This document shows positions 52,403 to 61,440 of a DNA stretch of 64,000 nucleotides, one piece after another (the first letter of the stretch is position 1; the number at the start of each line of letters is the position of its first letter). The stretch is taken from positions 1 to 64,000 of the forward strand of contig NZ_QXIY01000002.1 of NCBI RefSeq assembly GCF_003570995.1, read 5' to 3'. Both the position numbers and the translations under genes were made by a program. The notes below the pieces were generated by a model. The model saw nothing but the letters and a program-made list of their open reading frames with translations. It did not search any database and had not been told where the DNA came from. The stretch is from Candidatus Cryosericum septentrionale. GTDB taxonomy: Bacteria; Caldisericota; Caldisericia; Cryosericales; Cryosericaceae.

Positions 52403-52956
52403 CAGCCCGTTTCCGGTCTCCAGAGTGCTTTCACTCGGCGGAGCGGGACAAGGACAAGAATGCCGATGGCAATACTCGGCACGACGTATGCTGCGTTATA
52501 GGCAAGAGAGTAAATAAGCGGTGCCATATGCCAGTCTTTTGCATAGGAAGCGAAGAATACGACGCCCGATACGACGTGGCATATGTATCGCAGAGCCCCT
52601 GCCGTGAGGATGCCGATCCACCAGTTATGCCCACGACGAAAGACAGGAAGACCTGCTAACCCGAGGACAATTCCAGGGAGTGGATAGTCTAGGATAATCT
52701 GCACGGGATGAACAAAGTACCAATCAGTGGCCATCGTCACAAAACCAAGAGCAAGACCGGCGATAAGCCCATCACGCCATCCCCACTTGAGCGCGATGTA
52801 GAGAACTGGAATAATACCTAGTTCGAGCGTCCCCCCCATGGGCATGGACCAGATTGCTTTTGAAAGATACGAGAGCGCAACGCCGAGTGCCACGGCAATT
52901 CCCATCTCGGCCATTTCCTGCGTCGTCATAATCCTTGATGCTGCTGAATGTTCCAC
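52402..52956 (-). CDS. thiT: ECF thiamin transporter S component (ThiT)
   Basis: Substrate-binding membrane subunit of an energy-coupling-factor transporter; 184 residues, about six helices. Family marks: GVALSYLSKAIWSMPMGGTLELGIIPVLYIALKWGWRDGL and DYPLPGIVLGLAGL, plus the aromatic WWIGILTAGALRYICHVVSGVVFF region around the thiamin pocket. The preceding TPP riboswitch confirms the vitamin. The EcfA/EcfT module is not in this window and would be shared. ATG after TGAGGAGGTATC. Confidence 0.93.
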   Translation of the reverse strand: MEHSAASRIMTTQEMAEMGIAVALGVALSYLSKAIWSMPMGGTLELGIIPVLYIALKWGWRDGLIAGLALGFVTMATDWYFVHPVQIILDYPLPGIVLGLAGLPVFRRGHNWWIGILTAGALRYICHVVSGVVFFASYAKDWHMAPLIYSLAYNAAYVVPSIAIGILVLVPLRRVKALWRPETG

Positions 52957-53013
52957 AGATACCTCCTCAATCTGTATGCGTGATAGATTGCGGGGCGTCG
53001 TGATACTCCTCTG

Positions 53014-53090
53014 TCTCCCTACGCTGGCATTATCCAGGTCAGGTTCAACGAGTTGAGCCGTATGACTCTCTCAGCCCTTTCGGGCACCCC
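53014..53090 (-). ncRNA. TPP (thiamin pyrophosphate) riboswitch
   Basis: On the minus strand the THI-box elements appear in order: GGGGTGCCC, GGCTGAGAGAGT, CTCGTTGAACCTGA, CTGGATAATGCCAGCGTAGGGA. This is a near-consensus TPP aptamer 58 bases before the thiT ATG. Binding of TPP should lower expression of thiT and the EamA gene; an SD-sequestering or terminator switch was not resolved. Confidence 0.96.
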
Positions 53091-53095
53091 ATAAA

Positions 53096-53123
53096 AGCAT
53101 AACGCCTGATCATCCAGAGTCAA
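53096..53123 (-). promoter_or_regulatory. promoter of the thiT operon
   Basis: TTGACT (53123-53118) and TATGCT (53101-53096), 16-base spacer, so the transcript starts at the riboswitch 5' end. Confidence 0.65.
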
Positions 53124-53189
53124 CGGCACCATGTCGCGCAAGGGATTCTGCAGGTGAGGGAGCAGCGTACGGCAGGTCAGGGGTTCGGC

Positions 53190-53217
53190 TTTACTTGCAG
53201 GGTGATGTTGGTACAAT
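53190..53217 (+). promoter_or_regulatory. promoter of the BMP nucleoside transporter operon
   Basis: TTTACT (53190-53195) and TACAAT (53212-53217), 16-base spacer, 135 bases before the binding-protein gene. The leader in between shows no clear structure. Confidence 0.5.
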
Positions 53218-53351
53218 GGCGTATGAACCAAGGAACGGGACTGTGCCGGGCATGAGGGTTTTGTCGCAGGAAAAAGGGACATGCCTGGACCAGGGGAACA
53301 TGCGGAAACCGTGCTTCAGAACGTCAGTCTTGTAATGGGAGGCTAGAGAGT

Positions 53352-54479
53352 ATGAAGTTCCTGAGAATCTCACTGATTGCACTGCTTGCTATCGCGTTCG
53401 TCGTAGGTTCGACCGGCTGTAAGACAGCGGCAACGCCGACGCCGACTCCTGCTGCCAAGAAGCTGAAAGTAGCCTTTGTCTATGTTGGACCGCACAACGA
53501 TGGTGGATACTCGCAGGCGCACGAAGACGGTCGCCTGTACCTGCAGCAGAATGACCCGAACGTCGAGACCACCTACTCGGAAAGCATACCCGAAGGTTCT
53601 CAGTCTGAGAAGACCTTCCGTGATTATGCAAGTGCAGGTTACAATCTCGTCTTCGGCACTAGCTTCGGCTTCATGGACGCCATGGTGAACGCGGCCAAGG
53701 ACAATCCTACCGTCAAGTTCATGCACGCGTCCGGGTACAAGCGTTCCGACAACCTTGGAACGTACTTTGGCCGCATGGAGCAGCCGGACTACCTTTCCGG
53801 CCTTATCGCCGGCAAGATGACCAAGACCAGCAAGATCGGCTTTGTCCTGCCGTTCTCCATCCCCGAGTGCATCCGCGAAGTTGACTCCTTTACCGTCGGC
53901 CTGCGCGAAGTCAATCCCAATGCTACTGTCACCATCGTTTACACCAACTCGTGGTTCGATCCCGCCAAGGAAGGCGATTCGGCCAAGTCCCTGCTTAACA
54001 AGGGTTGTGACGTTATTGTGTCCGGAGTCGATTCTCCTGCACCTCTCGATGAGGCGTTCAAGGCTGGCAAATATGGCATCGGCTACGACATGGACATGGC
54101 TGCCGGGATGAAGACGCCGGAGGAAGCCAAATCTGTGCTGACGTCCCGCATCTGGCACTGGGGTCCCTACTATCTCAAGGTTGCGAAGTCTGTTGAAGAC
54201 GGAACGTGGACCAGCGGGGACTACTGGGGAGGCATGGTCGACGGCATCGTCGACATTGCTCCCATCAGCTCGGCCGTCCCGCAGGACGTCATCGACTACG
54301 TGAACACCCGCAAACAGCTTATCCTTGACGGCAAGTACACGCCATTCGACGGACCCATGATCAACCAGAAGGGTGTGACCGTGGTTCCTGCCGGCACAAC
54401 CATGTCCGATGCTGACCAGTTGAACCTGCAGTGGTTCGTGCAAGGCGTCATCGGCCAGATCCCAAAAAGCGGTTCATAG
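53352..54479 (+). CDS. BMP-family ABC transporter substrate-binding lipoprotein
   Basis: Receptor of the Bmp/PnrA/Med family that binds purine nucleosides; 375 residues. The lipobox VVGSTGC gives Cys23; a Thr-Pro linker follows (TPTPTPAA). The domain starts KVAFVYVGPHNDGGYSQAH, with NLVFGTSFGFMDAMVNAA and QPDYLSGLIAGKMTKTSKIGFV typical of the family. It is separated from the ATPase gene by an intrinsic terminator, a usual way to make more binding protein than membrane parts. Confidence 0.94.
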   Translation: MKFLRISLIALLAIAFVVGSTGCKTAATPTPTPAAKKLKVAFVYVGPHNDGGYSQAHEDGRLYLQQNDPNVETTYSESIPEGSQSEKTFRDYASAGYNLVFGTSFGFMDAMVNAAKDNPTVKFMHASGYKRSDNLGTYFGRMEQPDYLSGLIAGKMTKTSKIGFVLPFSIPECIREVDSFTVGLREVNPNATVTIVYTNSWFDPAKEGDSAKSLLNKGCDVIVSGVDSPAPLDEAFKAGKYGIGYDMDMAAGMKTPEEAKSVLTSRIWHWGPYYLKVAKSVEDGTWTSGDYWGGMVDGIVDIAPISSAVPQDVIDYVNTRKQLILDGKYTPFDGPMINQKGVTVVPAGTTMSDADQLNLQWFVQGVIGQIPKSGS

Positions 54480-54490
54480 AGAACAGTCAC

Positions 54491-54526
54491 GGCTCCCCGG
54501 CGCAATGCCGGGGAGCCTTTCTTCTT
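54491..54526 (+). terminator. terminator/attenuator between binding protein and ATPase genes
   Basis: Perfect 11-bp stem GGCTCCCCGGC/GCCGGGGAGCC with a 5-base loop, followed by TTTCTTCTT. Partial read-through would feed the downstream ABC genes. Confidence 0.9.
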
Positions 54527-54540
54527 CTGCGGAGGAAAAG

Positions 54541-56067
54541 ATGGAAGGCCAGGAACAACTGATGCTCGTCATGAGCAACATCACCAAGCGTTTTCCGGGC
54601 ATCGTGGCCAATGATCACGTGAACTTCGCATTGCGGAAGGGCGAGATCCACACGCTGCTTGGCGAGAATGGAGCTGGCAAATCAACGCTCATGAACGTTC
54701 TCGACGGTATCTACTATCCCGACGAGGGCGAGATCGTCATCGAGGGGAAACGCGTCGACCTGCGCTCGCCGCTCGATTCCATGAAGCACGGTATCGGGAT
54801 GATCCATCAGAATTTCATGCTGGTCGATTCTCTCTCTGTCATCGAGAATGTCATCCTGGGGCTGGAGTCTCAGGGTTTCTACATAGACAAGAAGTCCGTG
54901 GCCGATCGAATTGAGGCCATAGCAAGGAAGTACAATTTCCGCGTCGACCCCTATGCCAAGATCTGGCAGCTGTCCGTGGGCGAACAGCAGCGTGTCGAGA
55001 TCATCAAGACACTGTTCAAGGGCGCTCGCATCCTGATCCTGGACGAGCCGACCGCCGTACTGACGCCGCAGGAGTCCGAGGAGCTGTTTGGCATCCTCCG
55101 GGAGATGAAGTCGGAGGGCAAATCCATCATCTTCATCAGCCACAAGCTCAACGAGGTCATGTCGGTTTCCGACCGCGTCACGGTGCTGAGGAAGGGACTG
55201 CTCGTGGGTACGGTCGATACGGCCTCCGTCACGGAGCGCGAGCTCGCAAAGATGATGATCGGGCGCGACGTCCTGTTCCGCCTGGAGCGCAAGGAGATCG
55301 AACAGGGTCGGGAGGTCCTCAAGGTCGAAGACGCTCAGGCCCACAATGACCGTGGCATCATGGCGCTCAACAAGCTGAGCATCAGCGTCCACGGAGGCGA
55401 GATCATGGGCGTCGCCGGTGTCGCCGGCAATGGGCAGGTCGAGCTGGCGGAATGTATCACGGGATTGCGCCACCTCGTCAGCGGACACGTCACGGTCGAG
55501 GGCATCGATGTGACCAACGCGACGCCGTGCACGCTGGCATCCGCAGGCGTGAACTACATACCGGCCGATCGACTTGGCGTGGGCCTCGTGCCCAATCTCT
55601 CCACCGTCGACAACGCCATGCTGCGGAAGTACAGGCAGAAGCCCATGTGCAGGGGGACATTCATCGACTATGGTGCCGCCTGCACGTATGCGGACGGACT
55701 CATCGAGAAGTTCGACATCGCCGTGCCGCTGCGGAATGCGCCAATCAAGGTCCTTTCCGGCGGGAACATGCAGAAGTTGCTGCTTGCCCGCGAGATCGCG
55801 GAGAACCCGAGGCTCCTGATTGCAGAACACCCGACCCGTGGCCTCGATGTGGGCGCTACCGAGTTCGTGCGCAAGACGCTGCTGGAGGAGCGCGACAACG
55901 GGGTGGCTGTGCTTCTCATTAGCGAGGATCTGGATGAGATTCTCATGGTTGCAGACCGGGTGGCGGTGATGTACGAGGGGCGCATCGTCGGTATCGTCGA
56001 CACGCACCACGTGGACATTGCACAGATCGGTCTGATGATGGCGGGTGCCGTGGGTGCCAAGGCTTGA
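54541..56067 (+). CDS. nucleoside ABC transporter ATPase (two ABC domains)
   Basis: 508 residues with two ABC modules, as in YufO/BmpE. Module 1: Walker A GENGAGKST, Q-loop GMIHQNFMLVDSLS, signature LSVGEQQRVEIIK, Walker B ILILDEPTAVLTPQ. Module 2 is the degenerate partner typical of the sugar/nucleoside class: AGVAGNGQVELAE for Walker A, LSGGNMQKLLLAREI, LLIAEHPTRGLDVGA. ATG at 54541 after GGAGG. Followed by two permeases. Confidence 0.94.
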   Translation: MEGQEQLMLVMSNITKRFPGIVANDHVNFALRKGEIHTLLGENGAGKSTLMNVLDGIYYPDEGEIVIEGKRVDLRSPLDSMKHGIGMIHQNFMLVDSLSVIENVILGLESQGFYIDKKSVADRIEAIARKYNFRVDPYAKIWQLSVGEQQRVEIIKTLFKGARILILDEPTAVLTPQESEELFGILREMKSEGKSIIFISHKLNEVMSVSDRVTVLRKGLLVGTVDTASVTERELAKMMIGRDVLFRLERKEIEQGREVLKVEDAQAHNDRGIMALNKLSISVHGGEIMGVAGVAGNGQVELAECITGLRHLVSGHVTVEGIDVTNATPCTLASAGVNYIPADRLGVGLVPNLSTVDNAMLRKYRQKPMCRGTFIDYGAACTYADGLIEKFDIAVPLRNAPIKVLSGGNMQKLLLAREIAENPRLLIAEHPTRGLDVGATEFVRKTLLEERDNGVAVLLISEDLDEILMVADRVAVMYEGRIVGIVDTHHVDIAQIGLMMAGAVGAKA

Positions 56068-56085
56068 CCGGAAAAGGGGTCTGAG

Positions 56086-57150
56086 ATGCTGCGATTCGAG
56101 AAACGCGACAAAACACCGGTACAGCTTCGCGTTCTGGTACCTATCTGCTCAGTCCTGCTTGGCCTTTTTATGGGGTCTGTCGTCATGCTGTTTGCCCGTG
56201 TCAACCCGCTGAGAGCCTATGGAGCCATCATCAAGGGAGCGTTCGGGTCGGCCTACACCTTCTCGGAGACCCTGGTCATCGCGGTTCCCCTCATCCTCAT
56301 CTCTGCCGGGCTTTGCCTGGTATACCGCATGAAGTTCTTCAACATCGGGGCAAAGGGTCAGTACATCATCGGGGCCATCTGTGGGTCCTACCTGGCGCTG
56401 TTCGGCCCGGCGACGATGTCCCGGCCGCTGCTGCTGACACTGATGATGGTGCTCGGTACCCTTGGAGGAGCGCTGTGGGCTATCATCCCCGCACTTCTCA
56501 AGGTGTACTGGAATGTCAACGAGGTCATTGCGACACTTCTGCTCAACTACATCGCCTCGTACATTCTGTGGTTCTTCATGTATGGTACATGGGGCACCCG
56601 CGGGTTTCCACTCTCCAAGAACTTCGCCCTCAATGCTCAGCTTCCGCGCATCCTCCCGTCTCCCTCCCGGCTCCACATCGGGCTGTTCTTCGGGCTGGCC
56701 GCAGCGGTGATCGTCTGGATCATCATCCGGAAGACGCGCTTTGGGTATGAGGCCAGAGTCCTGGGAGAGAACGAGCGCGCAGCCAGATACGCCGGCATCA
56801 ATGTGTTCAAGACGGTCATCATCGCTGCGGTCATCTCAGGAGGGCTTGCCGGCCTGGCCGGCATCGCGCACACCTCAGCCGTGCTGCGCGTCCTGCAACT
56901 CGAGATCAACTCAGACTACGGGTATACCGCTATTATCGCCGCCTGGCTGGCAGGGCTCGACCCGCTGGTCGCCGTCGGGATCTCGGTGCTCCTGGCGGCT
57001 CTCGAAGCCGGCGGCTACCAGATCCAGATCGTCATGCGGGTGCCCTTTGGCATCGTCGGCGTGATCGAGAGCTCGATCCTCTTCTGCCTGTTGGCAGGAG
57101 AGATCGTCACGCACTACCGCGTAACCCTGACGAGAAGGTTGGCCGCATGA
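56086..57150 (+). CDS. nucleoside ABC transporter permease 1 (YufP-like)
   Basis: 354 residues, about nine to ten helices, BPD_transp_2 class. Visible family stretches: YRMKFFNIGAKGQYIIGAICGSYL, YWNVNEVIATLLLNYIASYI, RYAGINVFKTVIIAAVISGGLAGLAG. Its stop overlaps the next start (ATGA). Forms the translocation pore with the next gene product. Confidence 0.93.
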   Translation: MLRFEKRDKTPVQLRVLVPICSVLLGLFMGSVVMLFARVNPLRAYGAIIKGAFGSAYTFSETLVIAVPLILISAGLCLVYRMKFFNIGAKGQYIIGAICGSYLALFGPATMSRPLLLTLMMVLGTLGGALWAIIPALLKVYWNVNEVIATLLLNYIASYILWFFMYGTWGTRGFPLSKNFALNAQLPRILPSPSRLHIGLFFGLAAAVIVWIIIRKTRFGYEARVLGENERAARYAGINVFKTVIIAAVISGGLAGLAGIAHTSAVLRVLQLEINSDYGYTAIIAAWLAGLDPLVAVGISVLLAALEAGGYQIQIVMRVPFGIVGVIESSILFCLLAGEIVTHYRVTLTRRLAA

Positions 57151-58088
57151 ATCCTACCTTTGGCAGCATCCTGATCAAGGTTCTCGCAGGAGCCGTCCAG
57201 TCGGGGACGATTCTTCTGCTCCCCACGCTGGGCGAAGTTCTGACGGAGCGCAGCGGCGTGCTGAACCTTGGGCTCGAGGGACTGATGTTGATTGGCGCGT
57301 TCTTCGGGTTCCTAGGAGCCATGAAGACTGGCAATCCTTATATCGGCCTGCTGCTCGGCATGGCAGCAGCAGCAGCAGCCGCCGCTATCCACGCATTCAT
57401 CTGTGTGACTCTCCGTGGCAACCAGACGGTTACGGGCCTTGCGCTCACGATCTTCGGGACGGGCCTCACCAGTTTCTATGGTGACAGTTGGGTCTCTCAG
57501 CGTCTCACGACCGCCATCAAGCCTATGGCTATTCCCGGGCTGTCACAGATCCCGGTCGTCGGCCCAATTCTCTTCAGCCAGGACCTGATCGTTTATGCCG
57601 GCTACATCCTGGTAGCCCTATTCTGGTTCCTGCTGTTCAAGACGAAGGTCGGTGTGAACCTGAGGGCGGTCGGCGAAAACGCGAAGGCTGCAGACGCCAT
57701 GGGCGTCAACGTCGTGGGCACGCGCTACTTCTGGACCATCCTGGGAGGGGCGCTTGCGGGTGCGGGAGGAGCGTACATTACGTGCTGCATCCACCCGTAC
57801 TGGCTCAACGGCATCACCTCCGGCAAGGGGTGGATTGCCGTTGCCCTTGTAGTCTTTGCCATGTGGAATCCCTTTAACTCTCTCTTAGGAGCGTTCCTGT
57901 TCGGAAGTATCGAGGCCTTGCAGCTTCAACTCCAGGCGGCGGGCACCTACATCAACAGTGCTCTGCTGTCGATGCTGCCCTATATAGCGACGTTCTTGGT
58001 CATCATCGTGGCAACCCTGATTGTCCGTGTGCGTCACGTCGGGACGCCAAAGGAACTAGGGATACCCTACGCACGCGAGGAGAAGTAG
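57147..58088 (+). CDS. nucleoside ABC transporter permease 2 (YufQ-like)
   Basis: 313 residues, about nine helices. Family marks: LTERSGVLNLGLEGLMLIGAFFGF, GNQTVTGLALTIFGTGLTSFYG, AVGENAKAADAMGVNVVGTRY, GKGWIAVALVVFAMWNP. Shorter than permease 1, as usual for the pair. Last gene of the operon, followed by a hairpin. Confidence 0.93.
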   Translation: MNPTFGSILIKVLAGAVQSGTILLLPTLGEVLTERSGVLNLGLEGLMLIGAFFGFLGAMKTGNPYIGLLLGMAAAAAAAAIHAFICVTLRGNQTVTGLALTIFGTGLTSFYGDSWVSQRLTTAIKPMAIPGLSQIPVVGPILFSQDLIVYAGYILVALFWFLLFKTKVGVNLRAVGENAKAADAMGVNVVGTRYFWTILGGALAGAGGAYITCCIHPYWLNGITSGKGWIAVALVVFAMWNPFNSLLGAFLFGSIEALQLQLQAAGTYINSALLSMLPYIATFLVIIVATLIVRVRHVGTPKELGIPYAREEK

Positions 58089-58123
58089 AGGGCGTCTCTG
58101 AACCTGAGAGGTCAAGATCCATG

Positions 58124-58157
58124 CGAACCGGCAGCCCCCATTGTGGCTGTCGGTTCG
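58124..58157 (+). terminator. hairpin after the nucleoside transporter operon
   Basis: 13-bp stem CGAACCGGCAGCC / GGCTGTCGGTTCG with one G-T pair and an 8-base loop; the T-run is weak, so possibly bidirectional with the M42 operon. Confidence 0.6.
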
Positions 58158-58265
58158 GTTCATCCAGGGACGCCCGTCAGGATATTGCCGGTGAGAACAG
58201 AAAGGTCAGGGGCTTGTCCTCCACGGTCAGCGTGACCGAGATCATGCCACGAAGGCACCCCGCTG

Positions 58266-59258
58266 TTACTTTAGAAGGACGGCGACCAGGAGCTTGATGC
58301 AGCCTTCGACGTCCCCGAGGTCGACCATTTCGCTGGCGCTATGAACATAGCGGTCGGGGATGCTGATGACGCCGGTAGGGACGCCACTGGCGTTGGTCTG
58401 GATGGCAGCTGCGTCGGTCGTGCCACCTTGGAGGACCTCGAGCTGGAACGGGATGCCGTGTTTCTTTGCCGTCTCGATGAGGAGGTCACGGACGGCAGGC
58501 GTCGCGACCATCCCGGCGTCCTTGACCTTGATGGCGGGTCCCTTGCCCAGACCGATGTCCAGAACATAGCTTTCCGGGGTATCACCCCAGGCAGTGACGT
58601 CCAGAGCGATGGCGAGGTCCGGCTGGACGCCCCATGCGCCGACCTTGGCGCCCTTGATGCCGATCTCTTCCTGTACGCTGAACATGGCATATGTCTCGTA
58701 GTTCAGCTCCTTCCCCGCTGCGGCCTTGAAGGCCTCGATGAGGACATAGCAGCCAATACGGTCGTCGAGTGCCGCAGAGGTCACGCGGTTACCCACCTGC
58801 ACACAGTCGCCTGCGTAGACTGCGAAATCGCCGACGGCGACATGCAGGAGGGCGTCATCCTTGGATGCTGCGCCGATATCAAGGAACAGTTTGTCCAGTG
58901 TCAGATGCTCAAGCGTCTTGTGTTCCTTGCTTTCGACGGCTGCAACGCCGACGGTGCCGTTCGCGAACACGAAGCGGTGTCCCAGGACCTTGTACGGGTC
59001 AAGCCCACCGACCGCGCCGAAGCGAAGGAATCCGTCCTTGTCGACGTGAGTGACGATGATACCGATCTGGTCCATGTGGGCGGATAGTAGCAGCTTCGGC
59101 TTTCCTGGAGCGCGGATGCAGTAAATCAGGTTCCCGAGCGCGTCCACCCTGCAGTCCACATGCAGAGAATCGAGTTCGCGCGTGATGACGCCGCGAATGC
59201 CCTCTTCGTAGCTGGTTGGTCCCCAGGTCTGTGTCAATGTGCGGATAAGTTCGTTCAT
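58266..59258 (-). CDS. M42-family aminopeptidase, third of the cluster
   Basis: Co/Zn aminopeptidase of the TET/CelM type, 330 residues. Metal and catalytic residues: LLSAHMDQIGIIV (His-x-Asp), ALDDRIGCYVLIEAF (bridging Asp), VQEEIGIKGA (Glu base and ligand), LAIALDVTAWGD (Asp ligand), and the His in RYVHSASEMVD. Starts directly after the stop of the previous gene. M42 enzymes form tetrahedral dodecamers that trim peptides in the cytoplasm. Confidence 0.92.
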   Translation of the reverse strand: MNELIRTLTQTWGPTSYEEGIRGVITRELDSLHVDCRVDALGNLIYCIRAPGKPKLLLSAHMDQIGIIVTHVDKDGFLRFGAVGGLDPYKVLGHRFVFANGTVGVAAVESKEHKTLEHLTLDKLFLDIGAASKDDALLHVAVGDFAVYAGDCVQVGNRVTSAALDDRIGCYVLIEAFKAAAGKELNYETYAMFSVQEEIGIKGAKVGAWGVQPDLAIALDVTAWGDTPESYVLDIGLGKGPAIKVKDAGMVATPAVRDLLIETAKKHGIPFQLEVLQGGTTDAAAIQTNASGVPTGVISIPDRYVHSASEMVDLGDVEGCIKLLVAVLLK

Positions 59259-60299
59259 CTATGCCTCCGTGGTGGCAAGTTGTGCCAGGAACTTTGAAAG
59301 AAGCGATACCGTATTCTCGTAGTCGCAGACCTTGATGAGCGACACGGGAGAGTGGATGTAGCGCGAAGGGACGGCGACTGCCAGTGCCCGCACACCCGCC
59401 TTGGTGAGCTGGATGCTGCGAGCATCCGTGCCGCCTGCCGGCATGCGCTTGAACTGCCAGGGAAGTCCGTTCGCCTTTGCGACCTCGATCAGCTGGTTGC
59501 GAAGCCGGTGGTCCGTGATCATGCCGCCGTCCTTGATGGTGAGGACGGTGCCGGCGCCCAGACTGGTGACCTCCTGGTAGTCCTTGACCTCGCCAATGTC
59601 GGCGGCGATGGTGCCCTCGACGGTGATGCTGATGTCAGGCGTGTATCGCCACGCTCCAACGGTGGCCCCTTTGGTTCCCACTTCTTCCTGTGTCGAGAAC
59701 ATCCCGATGACGGGGAAGGGCCAATCCATCTTGAGCAGCTCAGCCACGATGGCGCAGCCGACCCGGTCGTCAAACGCCTTGCCAACCAGATACCCATCGC
59801 CGAATGCTCCAAACACCGTGTCGAACGTGATCTGATCGCCGATGGCCACCTTACCCGCCAACTCCTTGTCCGATTTGGCGCCGATATCGACGACGATGTC
59901 GTCGGCTTTGACGACAGTGGTCTCGATTTCTTCGTGGGTGGACAGATGCACGGCCTTGATGGCTGTTACGCCGGGAAGGCGGTCCTTGCCAACCAGCACC
60001 TTCTTGCCCAGTAGCAGCCGGTCGTCGATGCCACCGGCCTTGCCGATGTGGAGGTACCCTTCCTTGGTGATGCAGGTCACGTACAGCCCGACCTCGTCCA
60101 TGTGCGCGTTCAGCATGACCTTGGCCCCAGGCTTGTCCATGCCCTTGAGCGCAAAGAGATTCTTGATGGGGTCGCGCTCGAACCGGTCGACGTGACCCTC
60201 AAGCTCTGTTCTGAGGATGGCCGCAACCTCGTCTTCGTGCCCCGAAATGCCCCGTGCTTCGGTGAGCTTCTTCAGCAGCTCAATGCGTGTCTGTTCCAT
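59259..60299 (-). CDS. M42-family aminopeptidase, second of the cluster
   Basis: 346 residues. Motifs: MLNAHMDEVGLYV, AFDDRVGCAIVAELL, STQEEVGTKGATVGA, ISITVEGTIAADIG (Glu in the ligand position where its neighbours have Asp), RYIHSPVSLI. Replacement of Asp by Glu at that site is known within M42 and may change metal or residue preference. Overlaps the upstream paralogue by 20 bases and abuts the downstream one. Confidence 0.92.
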   Translation of the reverse strand: MEQTRIELLKKLTEARGISGHEDEVAAILRTELEGHVDRFERDPIKNLFALKGMDKPGAKVMLNAHMDEVGLYVTCITKEGYLHIGKAGGIDDRLLLGKKVLVGKDRLPGVTAIKAVHLSTHEEIETTVVKADDIVVDIGAKSDKELAGKVAIGDQITFDTVFGAFGDGYLVGKAFDDRVGCAIVAELLKMDWPFPVIGMFSTQEEVGTKGATVGAWRYTPDISITVEGTIAADIGEVKDYQEVTSLGAGTVLTIKDGGMITDHRLRNQLIEVAKANGLPWQFKRMPAGGTDARSIQLTKAGVRALAVAVPSRYIHSPVSLIKVCDYENTVSLLSKFLAQLATTEA

Positions 60300-61329
60300 A
60301 CAACTCTCCTATGAACGCCGCGTCGAAGTCCTTCGCGACCTCGGCAATGAGTCTCGCTGTCCTGTCGACATCAATCTGGTCGGCGGTCTCGACGGGGGAG
60401 TGCATATAGCGTAGCGGAATGCTCAGGACGCCGGTGGCGATACCGGAGCCGACAAGCTGCAACTCGTCCGCATCAGTGCCGGAATATGACATGCAGGGTT
60501 CTTCGCTGGTAGGGATCTCGACCGCTTTGGCTCTTCTGCGAATGAGTTCGAGGACGTGGTCATTGGTGACAGGGCCGACAGCGACGCCCGGGCCGCCGCC
60601 GAGCGGGATGGTCTTGTGCTCAGGAACACCGTCGGTGTCGGCATGCGTGACGTCGACGGCGATACCGACGTCTGGATGCGCGAAGTAGCCGCTGGTCCAG
60701 GCACCGTTCCCGGTGATTTCCTCCTGGACGGTGAAGGCCATGACGACGTCATATGGCAGCATCATGTCCTTGAGTAGTTCGAGGGCCTCCACCAGAGCCA
60801 CGCCACAGAGGCGGTCGTCCTGGGTCTTTCCCGCGAAGCGCTCGTTCATGAGTTTGCTGATGCCAGCCGTGAAGGTGACGGTGGAACCGATGGGGACCAT
60901 CTTGACGACCTGCTCGCGTGGGAGTCCGACATCGATCCAGAGTTCATCTGGGGCAACCGGCTTGTCCATTTCGTCGTGCGACATGACGTGGACCGGCTTG
61001 AGTCCGATAATGCCGGGCAGAGGCTCGGTGCCATGGACAACGACCTGCAGTCCCGGCCAGACGCGCTCGTCGATCGAGTGGCAATGGATGCCGAGAAAAC
61101 CCTTATCGTTGATCCTTGTTACCCAGGCGCCAACCTCATCGAGATGTGCGGCGAAGAGGATGGAGTGTTCGCTCGAGCGGCCCTTGCGGATGGCGATGAG
61201 ATTGCCAAGGGGTGTGTCGTGAATCTCGTCGGCGATGCCGTCAAGTGCGCTGCGCAAGATGTCATGGAGACGGCGTTCGTCTCCTGAAACTGCATAAGCA
61301 CTTGTCAACTGTTCTACAAGCTTGTGCAT
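60280..61329 (-). CDS. M42-family aminopeptidase, first of the cluster
   Basis: 349 residues. Motifs: LFAAHLDEVGAWVTRI, TQDDRLCGVALVEAL (Cys-Gly where Gly-Cys is usual), FTVQEEITGNGAW, GIAVDVTHADTDG, RYMHSPVETADQ. ATG at 61329 after AAAGGAGACG; a 13-codon longer frame has no support. First gene of a three-paralogue operon under a good promoter. The three are diverged, so the duplication is old. Confidence 0.92.
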   Translation of the reverse strand: MHKLVEQLTSAYAVSGDERRLHDILRSALDGIADEIHDTPLGNLIAIRKGRSSEHSILFAAHLDEVGAWVTRINDKGFLGIHCHSIDERVWPGLQVVVHGTEPLPGIIGLKPVHVMSHDEMDKPVAPDELWIDVGLPREQVVKMVPIGSTVTFTAGISKLMNERFAGKTQDDRLCGVALVEALELLKDMMLPYDVVMAFTVQEEITGNGAWTSGYFAHPDVGIAVDVTHADTDGVPEHKTIPLGGGPGVAVGPVTNDHVLELIRRRAKAVEIPTSEEPCMSYSGTDADELQLVGSGIATGVLSIPLRYMHSPVETADQIDVDRTARLIAEVAKDFDAAFIGELYGTDTH

Positions 61330-61356
61330 GTTCGTCTCCTTTCCTGTGACCTGACT

Positions 61357-61384
61357 ATTGTACGACAAACGAACAGAACGTCAA
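61357..61384 (-). promoter_or_regulatory. promoter of the M42 operon
   Basis: TTGACG (61384-61379) and TACAAT (61362-61357) on the minus strand, 16-base spacer. Confidence 0.7.
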
Positions 61385-61404
61385 AGCCGGCTTCGCGGGA
61401 CAGC

Positions 61405-61432
61405 TTGACCACGTCGTTCGCCACACTAGAAT
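61405..61432 (+). promoter_or_regulatory. promoter of the PIG-L gene, probably leaderless
   Basis: TTGACC (61405-61410) and TAGAAT (61427-61432), 16-base spacer. Only 8 bases separate the -10 box from the ATG at 61441, and there is no ribosome site. Confidence 0.6.
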
Positions 61433-61440
61433 GAATTGCA

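Noticed and set aside
54682-56010. 442-codon open frame on the minus strand
   Set aside because: Lies antisense inside the two-domain ABC ATPase; no start signal, composition is a mirror of the real gene.
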